A stretch of DNA of 64,000 bases from Streptomyces sp. NBC_00554 (GCF_041431135.1 NZ_CP107799.1:5022001-5086000); one strand, 5' to 3'; positions 42,713-52,212 are shown, counted from the stretch's first letter. Numbers and translations: made by a program. Notes: generated from the sequence alone by a model not told the origin.

Positions 42713-43833
42713 ACGCGTTCCACCCCGCCCTCGGACACGGCGAACCGCGTCCCCGCCAGTACGCCCGGTACGTCGTCGTCGACCGCGGCGGTCACCAGCA
42801 CCTGCTCGCCGGGAGCGACGAGTTCCGCAAGCCGTTCCCTCCTACGGGTGTCCAGCTCGGCAAACACGTCGTCCAGCACCAGAACCGGCTCATTGCCCTC
42901 GGACCTGAGCAGGTCGTACGAGGCCAGGCGCAGCGCCAGCGCGTACGACCAGGACTCGCCGTGTGACGCATATCCCTTCGCGGGCAGCTGGCCGAGCTTG
43001 AGCAGCAGTTCGTCCCGGTGGGGGCCGACCAGGGTGACGCCCCGCTCGATCTCCTGCTTGCGGGACTCCAGGAGGGCGGCCATGAGCTGCTCGTACAGCT
43101 CCTCGCGCGCGTGGCCGACGATTTCGGGCGACGAGGGCTTGTACTCCAGCGCGATCGGGCCACCGCCGGGCGCCAGCTGCTCGTACGCCTTGTCGGACAG
43201 CGGCTGGATCGCGGAGACCAGGTCGAGCCGCTGGGCGAGCAGCTCGGCGCCCACGCGCGCGAGGTGCTGGTCCCAGACGTCGAGCGTGGAGAGGTCCATG
43301 GTGCGGCCACCGTGGCGCCGGGCCAGCGCGGCCGACTTGAGGAGCGTGTTGCGCTGCCTGAGCACCCGGTCGTAGTCGGAGCGGACGCCCGCCATCCGCG
43401 GGGAGCGGGCGGTGATCAGCTCGTCGAGGAAGCGGCGCCGCTCGCCGGGGTCGCCCTTGACCAGGGCGAGGTCCTCGGGAGCGAACAGGACGGTACGGAC
43501 GATGCCGAGCACGTCACGGGGTCTGACCTGCGAGGACCTGTTGATGCGGGCGCGGTTGGCCTTGCCGGGGTTCAGCTCCAGCTCGATGAGCTGCTGGCGC
43601 TCGCCCTGCCGCACATTGGCCCGGATGATCGCCCGGTCCGCGCCCATGCGCACCAGCGGCGCATCGGAGGAGACGCGGTGGCTGCCGAGGGTCGCGAGAT
43701 AGCCGACCGCCTCGACGAGGTTCGTCTTCCCCTGGCCGTTGAGGCCCACGAAGGCGGTGACGCCCGGGTCGAGCGGGACCTCGACCCGGGCGTAGGAGCG
43801 GAAGTCGGCCAGCGACAGATGCGTGACGTGCAT
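42709..43833 (-). CDS. recF: DNA replication and repair protein RecF
   Basis: A 374-residue ABC-type ATPase that helps load RecA at gaps. The Walker A motif is GLNGQGKTN (about 30-38). The signature segment is near ALRLASYDLL and Walker B reads PVLVLDDVFAELD. ATG at 43833. Its stop overlaps the DUF721 gene. It is 63 bp downstream of the gnd-like gene. Confidence 0.96.
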   Translation of the reverse strand: MHVTHLSLADFRSYARVEVPLDPGVTAFVGLNGQGKTNLVEAVGYLATLGSHRVSSDAPLVRMGADRAIIRANVRQGERQQLIELELNPGKANRARINRSSQVRPRDVLGIVRTVLFAPEDLALVKGDPGERRRFLDELITARSPRMAGVRSDYDRVLRQRNTLLKSAALARRHGGRTMDLSTLDVWDQHLARVGAELLAQRLDLVSAIQPLSDKAYEQLAPGGGPIALEYKPSSPEIVGHAREELYEQLMAALLESRKQEIERGVTLVGPHRDELLLKLGQLPAKGYASHGESWSYALALRLASYDLLRSEGNEPVLVLDDVFAELDTRRRERLAELVAPGEQVLVTAAVDDDVPGVLAGTRFAVSEGGVERV

Positions 43834-43896
43834 GGTCGTTCGCCGACCTCCCCCAGGGTTGTGGATCCGCGGGCTTTTGGCCTGTGGATCTGTGGA

Positions 43897-44772
43897 TTAC
43901 TTCTTCTCGACGGCGTGGCCGCCGAACTGGTTGCGCAGGGCCGCGACCATCTTCATCTGCGGCGAGTCGTCCTGCCGCGAGGCGAACCGCGCGAACAGCG
44001 ACGCGGTGATCGCGGGCAGTGGCACGGAGTTGTCGATGGCCGCTTCGACGGTCCAGCGGCCCTCGCCGGAGTCCTCGGCGTAGCCGCGGAGCTTGTCGAG
44101 GTGCTCGTCCTCGTTGAGGGCGTTGACGGCGAGGTCCAGGAGCCAGGAGCGGATCACGGTGCCTTCCTGCCAGGAGCGGAAGACCTCGCGTACGTCGGTG
44201 ACCGAGCCGACCTTCTCCAGGAGCTCCCAGCCCTCGGCGTAGGCCTGCATCATGGCGTACTCGATGCCGTTGTGGACCATCTTGGAGAAGTGGCCCGCGC
44301 CGACCTTGCCGGCGTGGACGAAGCCGAAGTCGCCCTCGGGCTTGAGCGCGTCGAAGACCGGCTGGACCTTGGCGATGTTCTCGGCGTCGCCGCCGACCAT
44401 CAGGGCGTAGCCGTTCTCCAGGCCCCAGACGCCGCCGGAGACGCCGGCGTCGACGAAGCCGATGCCCTTGATGCCGAGTTCGACGGCGTGCTTCTCGTCG
44501 TCGGTCCAGCGGGAGTTCCCGCCGTCCACCACGACGTCGCCGGGCTCCAGGAGCACGGCCAGCTCATCGATGGTGGACTGGGTCGCGGCACCCGCCGGCA
44601 CCATCACCCACACCACACGCGGGCCCTTGAGTTTGCCCACAAGCTCTTCCAGGCTGTGGACATCGGCGAGGTCCGGGTTGCGGTCGTATCCGAGGACGGT
44701 GTGGCCTGCGCGGCGGATCCGCTCGCGCATGTTGCCGCCCATCTTGCCGAGGCCGACGAGACCGAGCTCCAT
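43897..44772 (-). CDS. gnd: 6-phosphogluconate dehydrogenase (decarboxylating), short type
   Basis: A 291-residue NAD(P)-dependent enzyme of the pentose phosphate route that turns 6-phosphogluconate into ribulose 5-phosphate and CO2. The dinucleotide fold starts MELGLVGLGKMGGNM; the substrate motif is DAGVSGGVWGLENGYALMVGG; the catalytic Lys lies in GHFSKMVHNGIEY. The length fits the short YqeC class, not the 470-residue class. Its place between dnaN and recF is usual for Streptomyces. Confidence 0.93.
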   Translation of the reverse strand: MELGLVGLGKMGGNMRERIRRAGHTVLGYDRNPDLADVHSLEELVGKLKGPRVVWVMVPAGAATQSTIDELAVLLEPGDVVVDGGNSRWTDDEKHAVELGIKGIGFVDAGVSGGVWGLENGYALMVGGDAENIAKVQPVFDALKPEGDFGFVHAGKVGAGHFSKMVHNGIEYAMMQAYAEGWELLEKVGSVTDVREVFRSWQEGTVIRSWLLDLAVNALNEDEHLDKLRGYAEDSGEGRWTVEAAIDNSVPLPAITASLFARFASRQDDSPQMKMVAALRNQFGGHAVEKK

Positions 44773-44926
44773 CAGTTGTTCCTTAGGTTTGCGACGTGGC
44801 GTGACGGCACTTTCGTACCTGCGTCCGAGCCTAAACCCGGACGCTCACGCACACCTGTGGGCATACGCGCTCAAACGTACGCCCCACCTGCGGCTTCGTC
44901 GGCCGGGTGTGTCGGACCGCCACGCG

Positions 44927-46057
44927 TCAGCCGCTGAGGCGCACCGGCATGATCAGGTACTTGTAGGCCTCGTCCGCCTCGGCGTCCACGGCGGGCTTGC
45001 CGCTGAGCAGCGCGGGCTTCGTGGACGTCGTGAAGGAGAGCTGGGCGACCGGCGAGTCGATGGCGCTCAGGCCGTCGAGCAGGAAAGTCGGGTTGAAGGC
45101 GATCGAGACGTCATCGCCCTCCAGCTGGGCGTCGACCCTCTCCACAGCCTGTGCGTCGTCGCTGGAACCGGCCTCCAGGATCAGCACACCCTGCTCGAAG
45201 CTCAGCCGCACCGGGGTGTTCCGCTCGGCGACCAGGGCCACACGCTTGACGGCCTCCACGAAGGGGGCGGTCTCGATCACGGCGATCGAATTGAACTCCG
45301 TCGGGAACAGCGAGCGGTACTTCGGGAGGTCGCCTTCGAGCAGACGGGTGGTCGTACGCCGCCCCGCGCCCTCGAAGCCGATCAGACCCTCGCCGGCACC
45401 CGAGCCGGACAGCGCCAGGATCACGCTGTCGCCGCTCGTAAGGGCCTTGGCGGTGTCCAGGAGCGTCTTGGCGGGCACCAGGGCCACCGCGGACGCCTCG
45501 GGGTCCTCCGGCTTCCACAGGAACTCACGGACCGCGAAGCGATAGCGGTCGGTGGAGGCGAGGGTGACCGTGTCGCCCTCGATCTCGATACGGACGCCGG
45601 TCAGGACGGGCAGGGTGTCGTCGCGGCCGGCCGCGATGGCCACCTGGGCCGCCGCCGAGGCGAAGACCTCGCCGGGCACGGTGCCGGTCGCCGACGGCAT
45701 CTGCGGCAGCGCCGGGTACTCCTCCACAGGCAGGGTGTGGAGTGTGAATCGTGAGGAGCCGCAGACCACGGTCGCCCGTGAACCGTCTGTGGAAATCTCC
45801 ACCGGCCGGTTGGGGAGAGCGCGGCAGATGTCGGCGAGCAGGCGGCCGGAGACGAGCACCGTGCCCTCCTCGTCGACCTCGGCGTCCACCGAGACCCGTG
45901 CCGAAACCTCGTAGTCGAAGCTGGAGAGGCTCAGAGCGCCCTCCTCGGCCTTCAGAAGAAGGCCGGCGAGCACAGGCGCCGGCGGACGGGCCGGGAGGCT
46001 GCGTGCCGCCCAGGCCACTGCCTCCGCGAGTACGTCGCGTTCCACCCGGATCTTCAC
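44927..46057 (-). CDS. dnaN: DNA polymerase III beta subunit (sliding clamp)
   Basis: A 376-residue clamp that encircles DNA and keeps the polymerase bound. Three similar domains; the start is KIRVERDVLAEAVAWAARSLP and the end has AYKYLIMPVRLSG, the usual clamp C-terminus. The GTG at 46057 is chosen on homology of the first residues; longer frames run into oriC. It faces away from oriC, in the same direction as dnaA. Confidence 0.96.
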   Translation of the reverse strand: MKIRVERDVLAEAVAWAARSLPARPPAPVLAGLLLKAEEGALSLSSFDYEVSARVSVDAEVDEEGTVLVSGRLLADICRALPNRPVEISTDGSRATVVCGSSRFTLHTLPVEEYPALPQMPSATGTVPGEVFASAAAQVAIAAGRDDTLPVLTGVRIEIEGDTVTLASTDRYRFAVREFLWKPEDPEASAVALVPAKTLLDTAKALTSGDSVILALSGSGAGEGLIGFEGAGRRTTTRLLEGDLPKYRSLFPTEFNSIAVIETAPFVEAVKRVALVAERNTPVRLSFEQGVLILEAGSSDDAQAVERVDAQLEGDDVSIAFNPTFLLDGLSAIDSPVAQLSFTTSTKPALLSGKPAVDAEADEAYKYLIMPVRLSG

Positions 46058-46239
46058 CGTTGCCGCCTCCGTCTGTTGCCGGCGCTCTCGCCCTGCTGGC
46101 CTTCGTCGTCTGACTCGGTGTCGCTCGGCCCAGGGATGGGCAGGACACCGGGGACCAGTCTGACGCACCGCACTGACAGTCGGTGCCCCTCGGGGTCAAG
46201 TCGTTGCGAGCGGCACCAGAGGCTCCGAGGGCAAGTTGT

Positions 46240-46830
46240 GCACAGCCCCCGCTTCGAATCGATTCCCAGCCTCTCTCTAGTTGGTCTTAGTAGTAGGCCC
46301 TGTGGAAACCGTGGATAACCCTGTTTTCGCAGGTCAGAGGGGATTTTTTGTCCACCGACCCTGTGGGTGGGAGCGGTGGAAAACCACGCTCCTCTGTGGA
46401 CGGCGAAAAGTTCTGCACACTCCATGCACAGCCTGAGGGCACTTCTCCCCAGAGGCGTCCCCAGGTTTACCCACGTTCCCCACAGGCCAACCAGGCACCT
46501 TGGTGTGACGCCTTTCACTCGACACGGTGAGAGCGCGCGTCGCGTTGCCGAACAGTGGACAGAGGTGTGGAGAAGCTGGGGATCACTGGGGACAACTGGC
46601 TCCAGCCTGTGGGTCGGCGGTGGACAACTCCGTGCACACCCTGTGGATCTTTTCTTCGTCCACAGGCTGTGGAGAGCGTTCGTCCACCAATCCACAAGCA
46701 GGTGACCTGGTCTGATGGTCTTTCAACAGTGCCCCCTGTGGACACGATCTGGACAACTTCCCAGTCCCCAGGGTGTGGACGCCAGAAAGTCACCAAATCT
46801 GTGGAGAGTGGCCGTAACCCGGCCCGTAAT
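46240..46830. other. oriC: chromosomal replication origin oriC
   Basis: The gap between dnaN and dnaA carries about 18-20 DnaA boxes in both orientations. Examples: TTGTCCACC 46348, TGTGGACGG 46395, TTCCCCACA 46476, TGTGGAGAA 46566, TGGGGACAA 46587, GGTGGACAA 46620, TGTGGATCT 46642, TCGTCCACA 46656, TGTGGAGAG 46668, TCGTCCACC 46680, CAATCCACA 46688, TGTGGACAC 46737, TCTGGACAA 46748, TGTGGACGC 46774 and TGTGGAGAG 46800. The 46640-46700 part is densest. No large AT-rich block is seen, as is usual for Streptomyces; the stretch near 46265-46350 is the most AT-rich. Confidence 0.95.
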
Positions 46831-46924
46831 CGAACAGAGGATGACGGCCGAGCATCGACGCGAACCGTCGACAGGCGCTGAAAACGTCGCCGCGAGCCCT
46901 CGGCAGGCGCGTGAGAACGTCCGC

Positions 46925-47075
46925 GAGCGCCTTCAGAGACGTATGAGATCGGCGCCGAGCGCCTTCAGCAGACGTACGGGACCGGCGCCGAACGCCCTCA
47001 GCAGACGTACGAGAACGGCGAAAGGCGCCCTCGGGAAATCGTCCCGGGGCGCCCTCAGCGACGTACGACGGTCCG
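46925..47075. repeat. degenerate 32-33-bp tandem repeats between oriC and dnaA
   Basis: Units begin GAGCGCCTTCAGxAGACGTA at 46925, 46957 and 46990 (GAACGCCCTCAGCAGACGTA), with weaker copies at about 47024 and 47048. No DnaA box lies inside. The block ends just before the dnaA stop. Confidence 0.7.
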
Positions 47076-47101
47076 TGCCGCCGTCTCCGATGCCGTCCTG
47101 C

Positions 47102-49111
47102 TCAGCCGTTCTTGATGCGGTTCGTGAGCTCGGTGACCTGGTTGTAGATCGAGCGGCGCTCGGCCATCAGCGCGCGGATCTTGCGGTCGGCGTGCATCAC
47201 GGTCGTGTGGTCGCGGCCGCCGAACTGCGCGCCGATCTTCGGCAGGGAGAGGTCGGTCAGCTCGCGGCACAGGTACATCGCGATCTGGCGTGCCGTCACC
47301 AGGACACGGCTGCGCGAGGAGCCGCACAGGTCGTCCACCGTGAGGCCGAAGTAGTCGGCGGTGGCCGCCATGATGGCCGGCGCGGTGATCTCCGGGGACG
47401 AGTCCTCGCCGCCGGGGATCAGGTCCTTGAGGACGACCTCCGTCAGACCGAGGTCCACCGGCTGCCGGTTGAGCGACGCGAACGCCGTCACCCGGATCAG
47501 TGCGCCCTCCAGCTCGCGGATGTTGCGCGAGATGCGGGACGCGATGAACTCCAGGACCTCCGGCGGGGCGTTGAGCTGCTCCTGCACCGCCTTCTTACGA
47601 AGGATGGCGATACGGGTCTCCAGCTCGGGCGGCTGGACGTCCGTGGTCAGACCCCACTCGAAACGGTTCCGCAGTCGGTCCTCCAGGGTCACCAGCTGCC
47701 TGGGCGGCCGGTCACTGGAGAGCACGATCTGCTTGTTCGCGTTGTGGAGCGTGTTGAAGGTGTGGAAGAACTCCTCCTGCGTCGACTCCTTGTCCGCCAG
47801 GAACTGGATGTCGTCGACAAGAAGGATGTCCATCTCGCGGTACCGCTTGCGGAAGCTGTCGCCCTTGCCGTCGCGGATGGAGTTGATGAACTCGTTGGTG
47901 AACTCCTCGGAGCTCACGTACCGCACCCGCGTGCCGGGGTAGAGGCTGCGGGCGTAGTGCCCGATCGCGTGCAGCAGGTGCGTCTTGCCGAGGCCGGACT
48001 CCCCGTAGATGAAGAGCGGGTTGTACGCCTTGGCGGGCGCCTCGGCGACGGCGACCGCGGCGGCGTGCGCGAAGCGGTTCGAGGCACCGATGACGAAGGT
48101 GTCGAAGAGGTACTTCGGGTTGAGGCGTGCGGTGGGCTCGCCAGGGCCGCTCGCCGGCGCGGGCTGCGCGGCCAGCGGGCCGGGGGCGCCGCTGGACGAG
48201 GGCAGCGAGGGGCCGCCACGGTGCATGTGGCCGCTTCCGGAGGGCGGCTCCTGGAGATCGCGGCGGTCGGGGCGCTGGTCGTAGTCGGAGCGCTGCTGGT
48301 CGTAGTCCGGGCGCTGCTGCTCGTAGGGCGGCCGGTCCATGGACTGCGGCCGGTAGTCCTGCGGGGGCGAGGCGTACGGGTCGCGTTCCGGGAAGCCGAG
48401 GCGCTGCTGCTGCCAGCCGTAGTCGTCCTGGTGCCGCGGCCAGGCGCCCGGCTCGGGGCGCTGGTAGTCGGGGTAGGCGGGGCGGGCGTTCGGGAGCTGG
48501 TCCGGGCGGCCGGACGGCAGCTGGTCGCCGGGGGCCCCGGGGAGCTGGTCGGATCGGCCGGACCTGTGGTCGTCGGCGCGGTGGCGGCCGTACCCCTCGT
48601 ATCCGTCGCGGCGCTGACTGTCGTAGGGGTTCCGCTCGTCGCGGCCCTGGGCGTCGTAGCCGTTCCGCTCGTCACGGCCCTGGCTGTCGTACGAGGGTCG
48701 CTCGTCGCGCGCCTGGCTGTCGTACGGGTTCCGGTCCTCGCGTGCCTGGCCGTCATAGGTGTCGCGGCCCTGGCCCTGTCCTGAGGGGGGCTCGGGCTCC
48801 TCGTACCGGGGCTGGGTGGGCGTCGAGGGTTCGCCGGCGGAGTCGTCGACGGTGATCGCGATGCGGATCGGGCGGCCGCACTCGCGGCTCAGGGTCTCGC
48901 TGACGATCGGCGCGAGACGGCCTTCGAGTACGCCCTTCGCAAACTCGTTCGGGACCGCGAGGAGCGCAGTGTCCGCGACCAGCGCGAGAGGCTGGCAGCG
49001 CTTGATCCAGTGCTCGTCCTTCGCCTCGACGCCCTGACCACGGCCCTCACCGAGAAGTTGTTCCAGTACTCGTGGCCACACTGCGGCAAGATCGGCAGGT
49101 ACGTCAGCCAC
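47102..49111 (-). CDS. dnaA: chromosomal replication initiator DnaA
   Basis: A 669-residue initiator. Domain I (about 1-90) is followed by a very long acidic/polar linker (about 92-325) with five 11-residue repeats (YDSQxRDERxx, about 119-170). The AAA+ domain carries Walker A GESGLGKT (370-377) and Walker B ILLVDDIQF. Domain IV binds DNA through SRSRVLVTARQIAMYL and GGRDHTTVMHA. GTG at 49111. Upstream boxes suggest self-control. Streptomyces DnaA is known for a long linker; the repeats are notable. Confidence 0.97.
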   Translation of the reverse strand: MADVPADLAAVWPRVLEQLLGEGRGQGVEAKDEHWIKRCQPLALVADTALLAVPNEFAKGVLEGRLAPIVSETLSRECGRPIRIAITVDDSAGEPSTPTQPRYEEPEPPSGQGQGRDTYDGQAREDRNPYDSQARDERPSYDSQGRDERNGYDAQGRDERNPYDSQRRDGYEGYGRHRADDHRSGRSDQLPGAPGDQLPSGRPDQLPNARPAYPDYQRPEPGAWPRHQDDYGWQQQRLGFPERDPYASPPQDYRPQSMDRPPYEQQRPDYDQQRSDYDQRPDRRDLQEPPSGSGHMHRGGPSLPSSSGAPGPLAAQPAPASGPGEPTARLNPKYLFDTFVIGASNRFAHAAAVAVAEAPAKAYNPLFIYGESGLGKTHLLHAIGHYARSLYPGTRVRYVSSEEFTNEFINSIRDGKGDSFRKRYREMDILLVDDIQFLADKESTQEEFFHTFNTLHNANKQIVLSSDRPPRQLVTLEDRLRNRFEWGLTTDVQPPELETRIAILRKKAVQEQLNAPPEVLEFIASRISRNIRELEGALIRVTAFASLNRQPVDLGLTEVVLKDLIPGGEDSSPEITAPAIMAATADYFGLTVDDLCGSSRSRVLVTARQIAMYLCRELTDLSLPKIGAQFGGRDHTTVMHADRKIRALMAERRSIYNQVTELTNRIKNG

Positions 49112-49507
49112 AGGGCACGCTCTCTCATGGGTCCCACGAACGTGTGGTTCTGGGAACAGGTTGGGAAGTCAGTCGGGTGGTGCGGTGGGGACAAAGCCGC
49201 TGGGGCGGTGAGAAGGGAACGAATCGGAGTTTGGCCACGGTAGTCAGGGCGACCGCTGCGGTTCAAGTTGTTGTCCCCAGCCTGTGGATAGTGTCTCCTG
49301 GCAGATGCTGGTTTGACCGGATGGCGTAGCCGCGCGTACCGTAACCAGGTCGAGTTGTCGATGGCTGCTGCCGCCTGCCTCCGATGGGCACAGGTCACTT
49401 CGAGTGATCGGGAAGCGGTGCACTCGGGCGTATACGAGCTACTCGTGGGCGCACGGTGACAGCCAGGACGGCACCCCGCCACCACCGATTCTTTCTGGAG
49501 CCCCCGA
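49112..49507. promoter_or_regulatory. dnaA-rpmH divergent promoter region with two DnaA boxes
   Basis: A 396-bp gap. TTGTCCCCA at 49271-49279 and TGTGGATAG at 49283-49291 form a head-to-head box pair about 160 bp from the dnaA start, fitting the known self-repression of dnaA in Streptomyces. The right part must hold the rpmH promoter. No gene is seen. Confidence 0.7.
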
Positions 49508-49645
49508 GTGAGCAAGCGCACCTTCCAGCCGAACAACCGTCGTCGCGCCAAGACCCACGGCTTCCGCCTGCGGATGCGCACCCGTGCCGGCCGCGCGATT
49601 CTCGCGAACCGTCGTGGCAAGGGTCGCGCCAGCCTGTCCGCCTGA
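49508..49645 (+). CDS. rpmH: 50S ribosomal protein L34
   Basis: A 45-residue basic protein beginning SKRTFQPNNRRRAKTHGFR and ending GRASLSA, the L34 pattern. GTG at 49508 follows TCTGGAG at good spacing. It opens the rpmH-rnpA-yidD-yidC-jag-rsmG unit and diverges from dnaA, as in most bacteria. Confidence 0.97.
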   Translation: MSKRTFQPNNRRRAKTHGFRLRMRTRAGRAILANRRGKGRASLSA

Positions 49646-49666
49646 TAACCAACAGGTCATGACGTC

Positions 49667-50038
49667 GTGCTGCCTACCGAGCATCGGCTGAGGCGGCGCG
49701 AGGACTTCGCGACCGCGGTACGCCGAGGACGCCGGGCCGGACGCCCGCTCCTCGTCGTCCATCTACGTAGCGGTGCAACGGACCCGCACGCGCCTGGGGA
49801 GAGCGCTCCCCCGACGCGTGCGGGTTTCGTCGTGAGCAAAGCCGTGGGTGGGGCCGTCGTACGCAACAAGGTGAAGCGAAGGCTTCGCCATCTGATGCGT
49901 GACCGAGTGGCCCTGCTGCCCCCCGGTAGCCTGGTAGTCGTACGAGCGTTGCCCGGTGCGGGTGACGCCGACCATGAACAGCTGGCCCGAGACCTGGATG
50001 CCGCCCTTCAGCGGCTGCTGGGAGGGGGCGCGCGATGA
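49667..50038 (+). CDS. rnpA: ribonuclease P protein component
   Basis: A 123-residue basic protein that binds the RNase P RNA and helps mature tRNA 5' ends. It starts LPTEHRLRRREDFATAVRRGRR and carries the signature KAVGGAVVRNKVKRRLRHLMR. GTG at 49667, 21 bp after rpmH. The stop overlaps the yidD ATG (ATGA). Confidence 0.95.
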   Translation: MLPTEHRLRRREDFATAVRRGRRAGRPLLVVHLRSGATDPHAPGESAPPTRAGFVVSKAVGGAVVRNKVKRRLRHLMRDRVALLPPGSLVVVRALPGAGDADHEQLARDLDAALQRLLGGGAR

Positions 50039-50400
50039 AGTACCCGCTGCTGGCTCTTATCAAGCTGTACCAGTGGACGATCAGCCCGCTGCTGGGGCCG
50101 GTGTGCAAGTACTACCCGTCGTGCTCCCACTACGGCTACCAGGCCATCGACCGGCATGGTGCGATCAAGGGAACGGCACTCACCGCCTGGCGCATCCTCC
50201 GGTGCAATCCGTGGTCGCTGGGCGGTGTGGACCATGTTCCGCCGCGTAAGCGTCCGCGGTGGCACGAAATGCTGCGCAACGCCTGGCGTGCACGCAAGGG
50301 CGGGACCTCCGCCGCCGAACCGGCCATCGAAGGGCACGGTATGTCCGACCACCCCTCGAGCCCGGCCGCCGAGACCCCGTCCCATGCTCAAGGAGCCTGA
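50035..50400 (+). CDS. yidD: membrane protein insertion efficiency factor YidD
   Basis: A 121-residue member of the YidD family, which helps YidC insert membrane proteins. The signature YxxxISPLLGPVCKYYPSCSHYGYQAIDRHG and the LRCNPWSLGG end are present. An extra C-terminal tail of about 45 residues (Ala/Pro/Ser-rich) goes beyond the usual length. ATGA overlap with rnpA; yidC starts 3 bp later. Confidence 0.94.
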   Translation: MKYPLLALIKLYQWTISPLLGPVCKYYPSCSHYGYQAIDRHGAIKGTALTAWRILRCNPWSLGGVDHVPPRKRPRWHEMLRNAWRARKGGTSAAEPAIEGHGMSDHPSSPAAETPSHAQGA

Positions 50401-50403
50401 TTA

Positions 50404-51687
50404 GTGGACACGATTGCCAGTCTTTTCAGCTTCATCACGACACCCGTTTCCTGGGTCATCGTCCAGTTCCACTCCGTGTACGGGAAGATCTTCGGTCCCG
50501 ATACGGGCTGGGCCTGGGGCTTGTCCATCGTGTCCCTGGTGATCCTGATCCGTATCTGCCTCATCCCGCTCTTCGTGAAGCAGATCAAGTCGACGCGGGC
50601 GATGCAGACGCTGCAGCCCGAGATGAAGAAGATCCAGGAACGCTACAAGAACGACAAGCAGCGCCAGTCCGAAGAGATGATGAAGCTGTACAAGGAGACG
50701 GGTACCAACCCGCTCTCCTCGTGCCTTCCCATCCTGGCGCAGTCGCCGTTCTTCTTTGCTCTGTACCACGTGCTGAACAGCATCGCGACCGGCAAGACGA
50801 TGGGCTTCATCGACGACTCGCTGCTGACCAGCGCCCGTAAGGCGCACATCTTCGGTGCTCCGCTCGCGGCGAAGTTCACCGACGGCGCCGACAAGGTCGC
50901 CTCTCTCGGTGCCACGCTGACCGATGTCCGTGTCGTCACTGCGGTCATGATCGTCCTGATGTCGGCGTCGCAGTTCTACACGCAGCGTCAGCTGATGACG
51001 AAGAACGTCGACACCACGGTGAAGACGCCCTTCATGCAGCAGCAGAAGATGCTGATGTACGTCTTCCCGGTCATGTTCGCCGTCTTCGGCATCAACTTCC
51101 CGGTCGGTGTCCTCGTCTACTGGCTGACCACCAACCTGTGGACCATGGGCCAGCAGATGTACGTCATCCGCAACAACCCGACCCCGGGCAGCAAGGCACA
51201 GGCCGCTTACCTGGAGCGCCTGCAGAAGCACGTCACGCACCACGAGAAGACCCGTGGCCGCGGCGAGAAGGCCATCGTCAAGGCGATCGTCGCCAAGGGC
51301 CGTGACCGCAACGAGCACGAGCGCAAGTTCATCAACACCCTGACCAAGGCGGGCCTGGCGGCCCAGGCCGACGGCACCGTGGTGAAGGGCGTGAGCGACG
51401 CCGTGACCGAGGCCGAGGACGGCACCCCGACGACCACCGGCGGCGCCTCCAAGCGGCAACAGCCGAAGCGGCAGTCCAAGTCCCAGCGTCAGTCGGGTGC
51501 GGCCAAGGCGGCGGGCGAGTCCGAGCCGAAGACCTCGCTGACCAAGTCCGACGAGCCGCAGGACGCCAAGCCGAACGCAGCCAAGCCGGCGGCGAGCGGC
51601 AACAACCCCGGCTCCGGTACCCGCAGCAAAGCCCAGTCCGGACAGCGCAAGGGTCCTCAGCGGCCCAAGTCGCCGTCCAAGAAGTAA
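50404..51687 (+). CDS. yidC: membrane protein insertase YidC
   Basis: A 427-residue insertase of the Oxa1/YidC family. The helix hairpin with the conserved Arg (VSLVILIRICLIPLF) is followed by a coiled, charged cytoplasmic loop (MKKIQERYKNDKQRQ) and further helices to about residue 255. The C-terminal 170 residues are basic and Lys/Ser/Pro-rich, a ribosome-binding type tail. GTG at 50404. It acts with YidD and follows it directly. Confidence 0.95.
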   Translation: MDTIASLFSFITTPVSWVIVQFHSVYGKIFGPDTGWAWGLSIVSLVILIRICLIPLFVKQIKSTRAMQTLQPEMKKIQERYKNDKQRQSEEMMKLYKETGTNPLSSCLPILAQSPFFFALYHVLNSIATGKTMGFIDDSLLTSARKAHIFGAPLAAKFTDGADKVASLGATLTDVRVVTAVMIVLMSASQFYTQRQLMTKNVDTTVKTPFMQQQKMLMYVFPVMFAVFGINFPVGVLVYWLTTNLWTMGQQMYVIRNNPTPGSKAQAAYLERLQKHVTHHEKTRGRGEKAIVKAIVAKGRDRNEHERKFINTLTKAGLAAQADGTVVKGVSDAVTEAEDGTPTTTGGASKRQQPKRQSKSQRQSGAAKAAGESEPKTSLTKSDEPQDAKPNAAKPAASGNNPGSGTRSKAQSGQRKGPQRPKSPSKK

Positions 51688-51702
51688 GAAGGAGTCCATC
51701 CC

Positions 51703-52212
51703 GTGACGGAAGGCACCACCTCCGCTGCCGCCGAGGGCGACACCCTGACCCGCTTGGAGCAGGAGGGCGAGATCGCGGCGGACTACCTCGAGGGTCTGCT
51801 CGACATCGCTGACCTCGACGGCGACATCGACATGGACGTCGAGGCCGACCGCGCCGCTGTCTCGATCATCAGCGAAGCCGGCGGCCGCGATCTGAACAAG
51901 CTGGTCGGCCGGGACGGCGAGGTGCTGGAGGCCCTGCAGGAGCTCACGCGCCTGGCGGTACACCGGGAGACCGGGGACCGCAGCCGGCTCATGCTGGACA
52001 TCGCGGGCTACCGCGCGAAGAAGCGTGAGGAGCTCTCCGAGCTGGGCGCCAAGGCCGCGGCCGAGGTCAAGAGCTCCGGCGAGCCCGTGAAGATGAACCC
52101 GATGACGCCCTTCGAGCGCAAGGTGGTGCACGACGCCGTCAAGGTCGCGGGCCTGCGCAGTGAGTCCGAGGGCGAGGAGCCGCAGCGCTTCGTCGTCGTG
52201 CTTCCCGCCTGA
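51703..52212 (+). CDS. jag: Jag/KhpB-type RNA-binding protein (KH-R3H)
   Basis: A 169-residue RNA-binding protein. A KH-like fold (about 30-95: GRDLNKLVGRDGEVLEALQELTRLAV) is followed by an R3H domain (about 100-165: RLMLDIAGYRAKKREEL, MTPFERKVVHDAV). Known relatives bind small RNAs and affect elongation and division. GTG at 51703 follows AAGGAG; 15 bp from yidC. Confidence 0.92.
   Translation: MTEGTTSAAAEGDTLTRLEQEGEIAADYLEGLLDIADLDGDIDMDVEADRAAVSIISEAGGRDLNKLVGRDGEVLEALQELTRLAVHRETGDRSRLMLDIAGYRAKKREELSELGAKAAAEVKSSGEPVKMNPMTPFERKVVHDAVKVAGLRSESEGEEPQRFVVVLPA

Noticed and set aside
46925..47075. CRISPR array reading of the 33-bp repeats
   Set aside because: The units are degenerate and directly abut, with no spacers and no cas genes.
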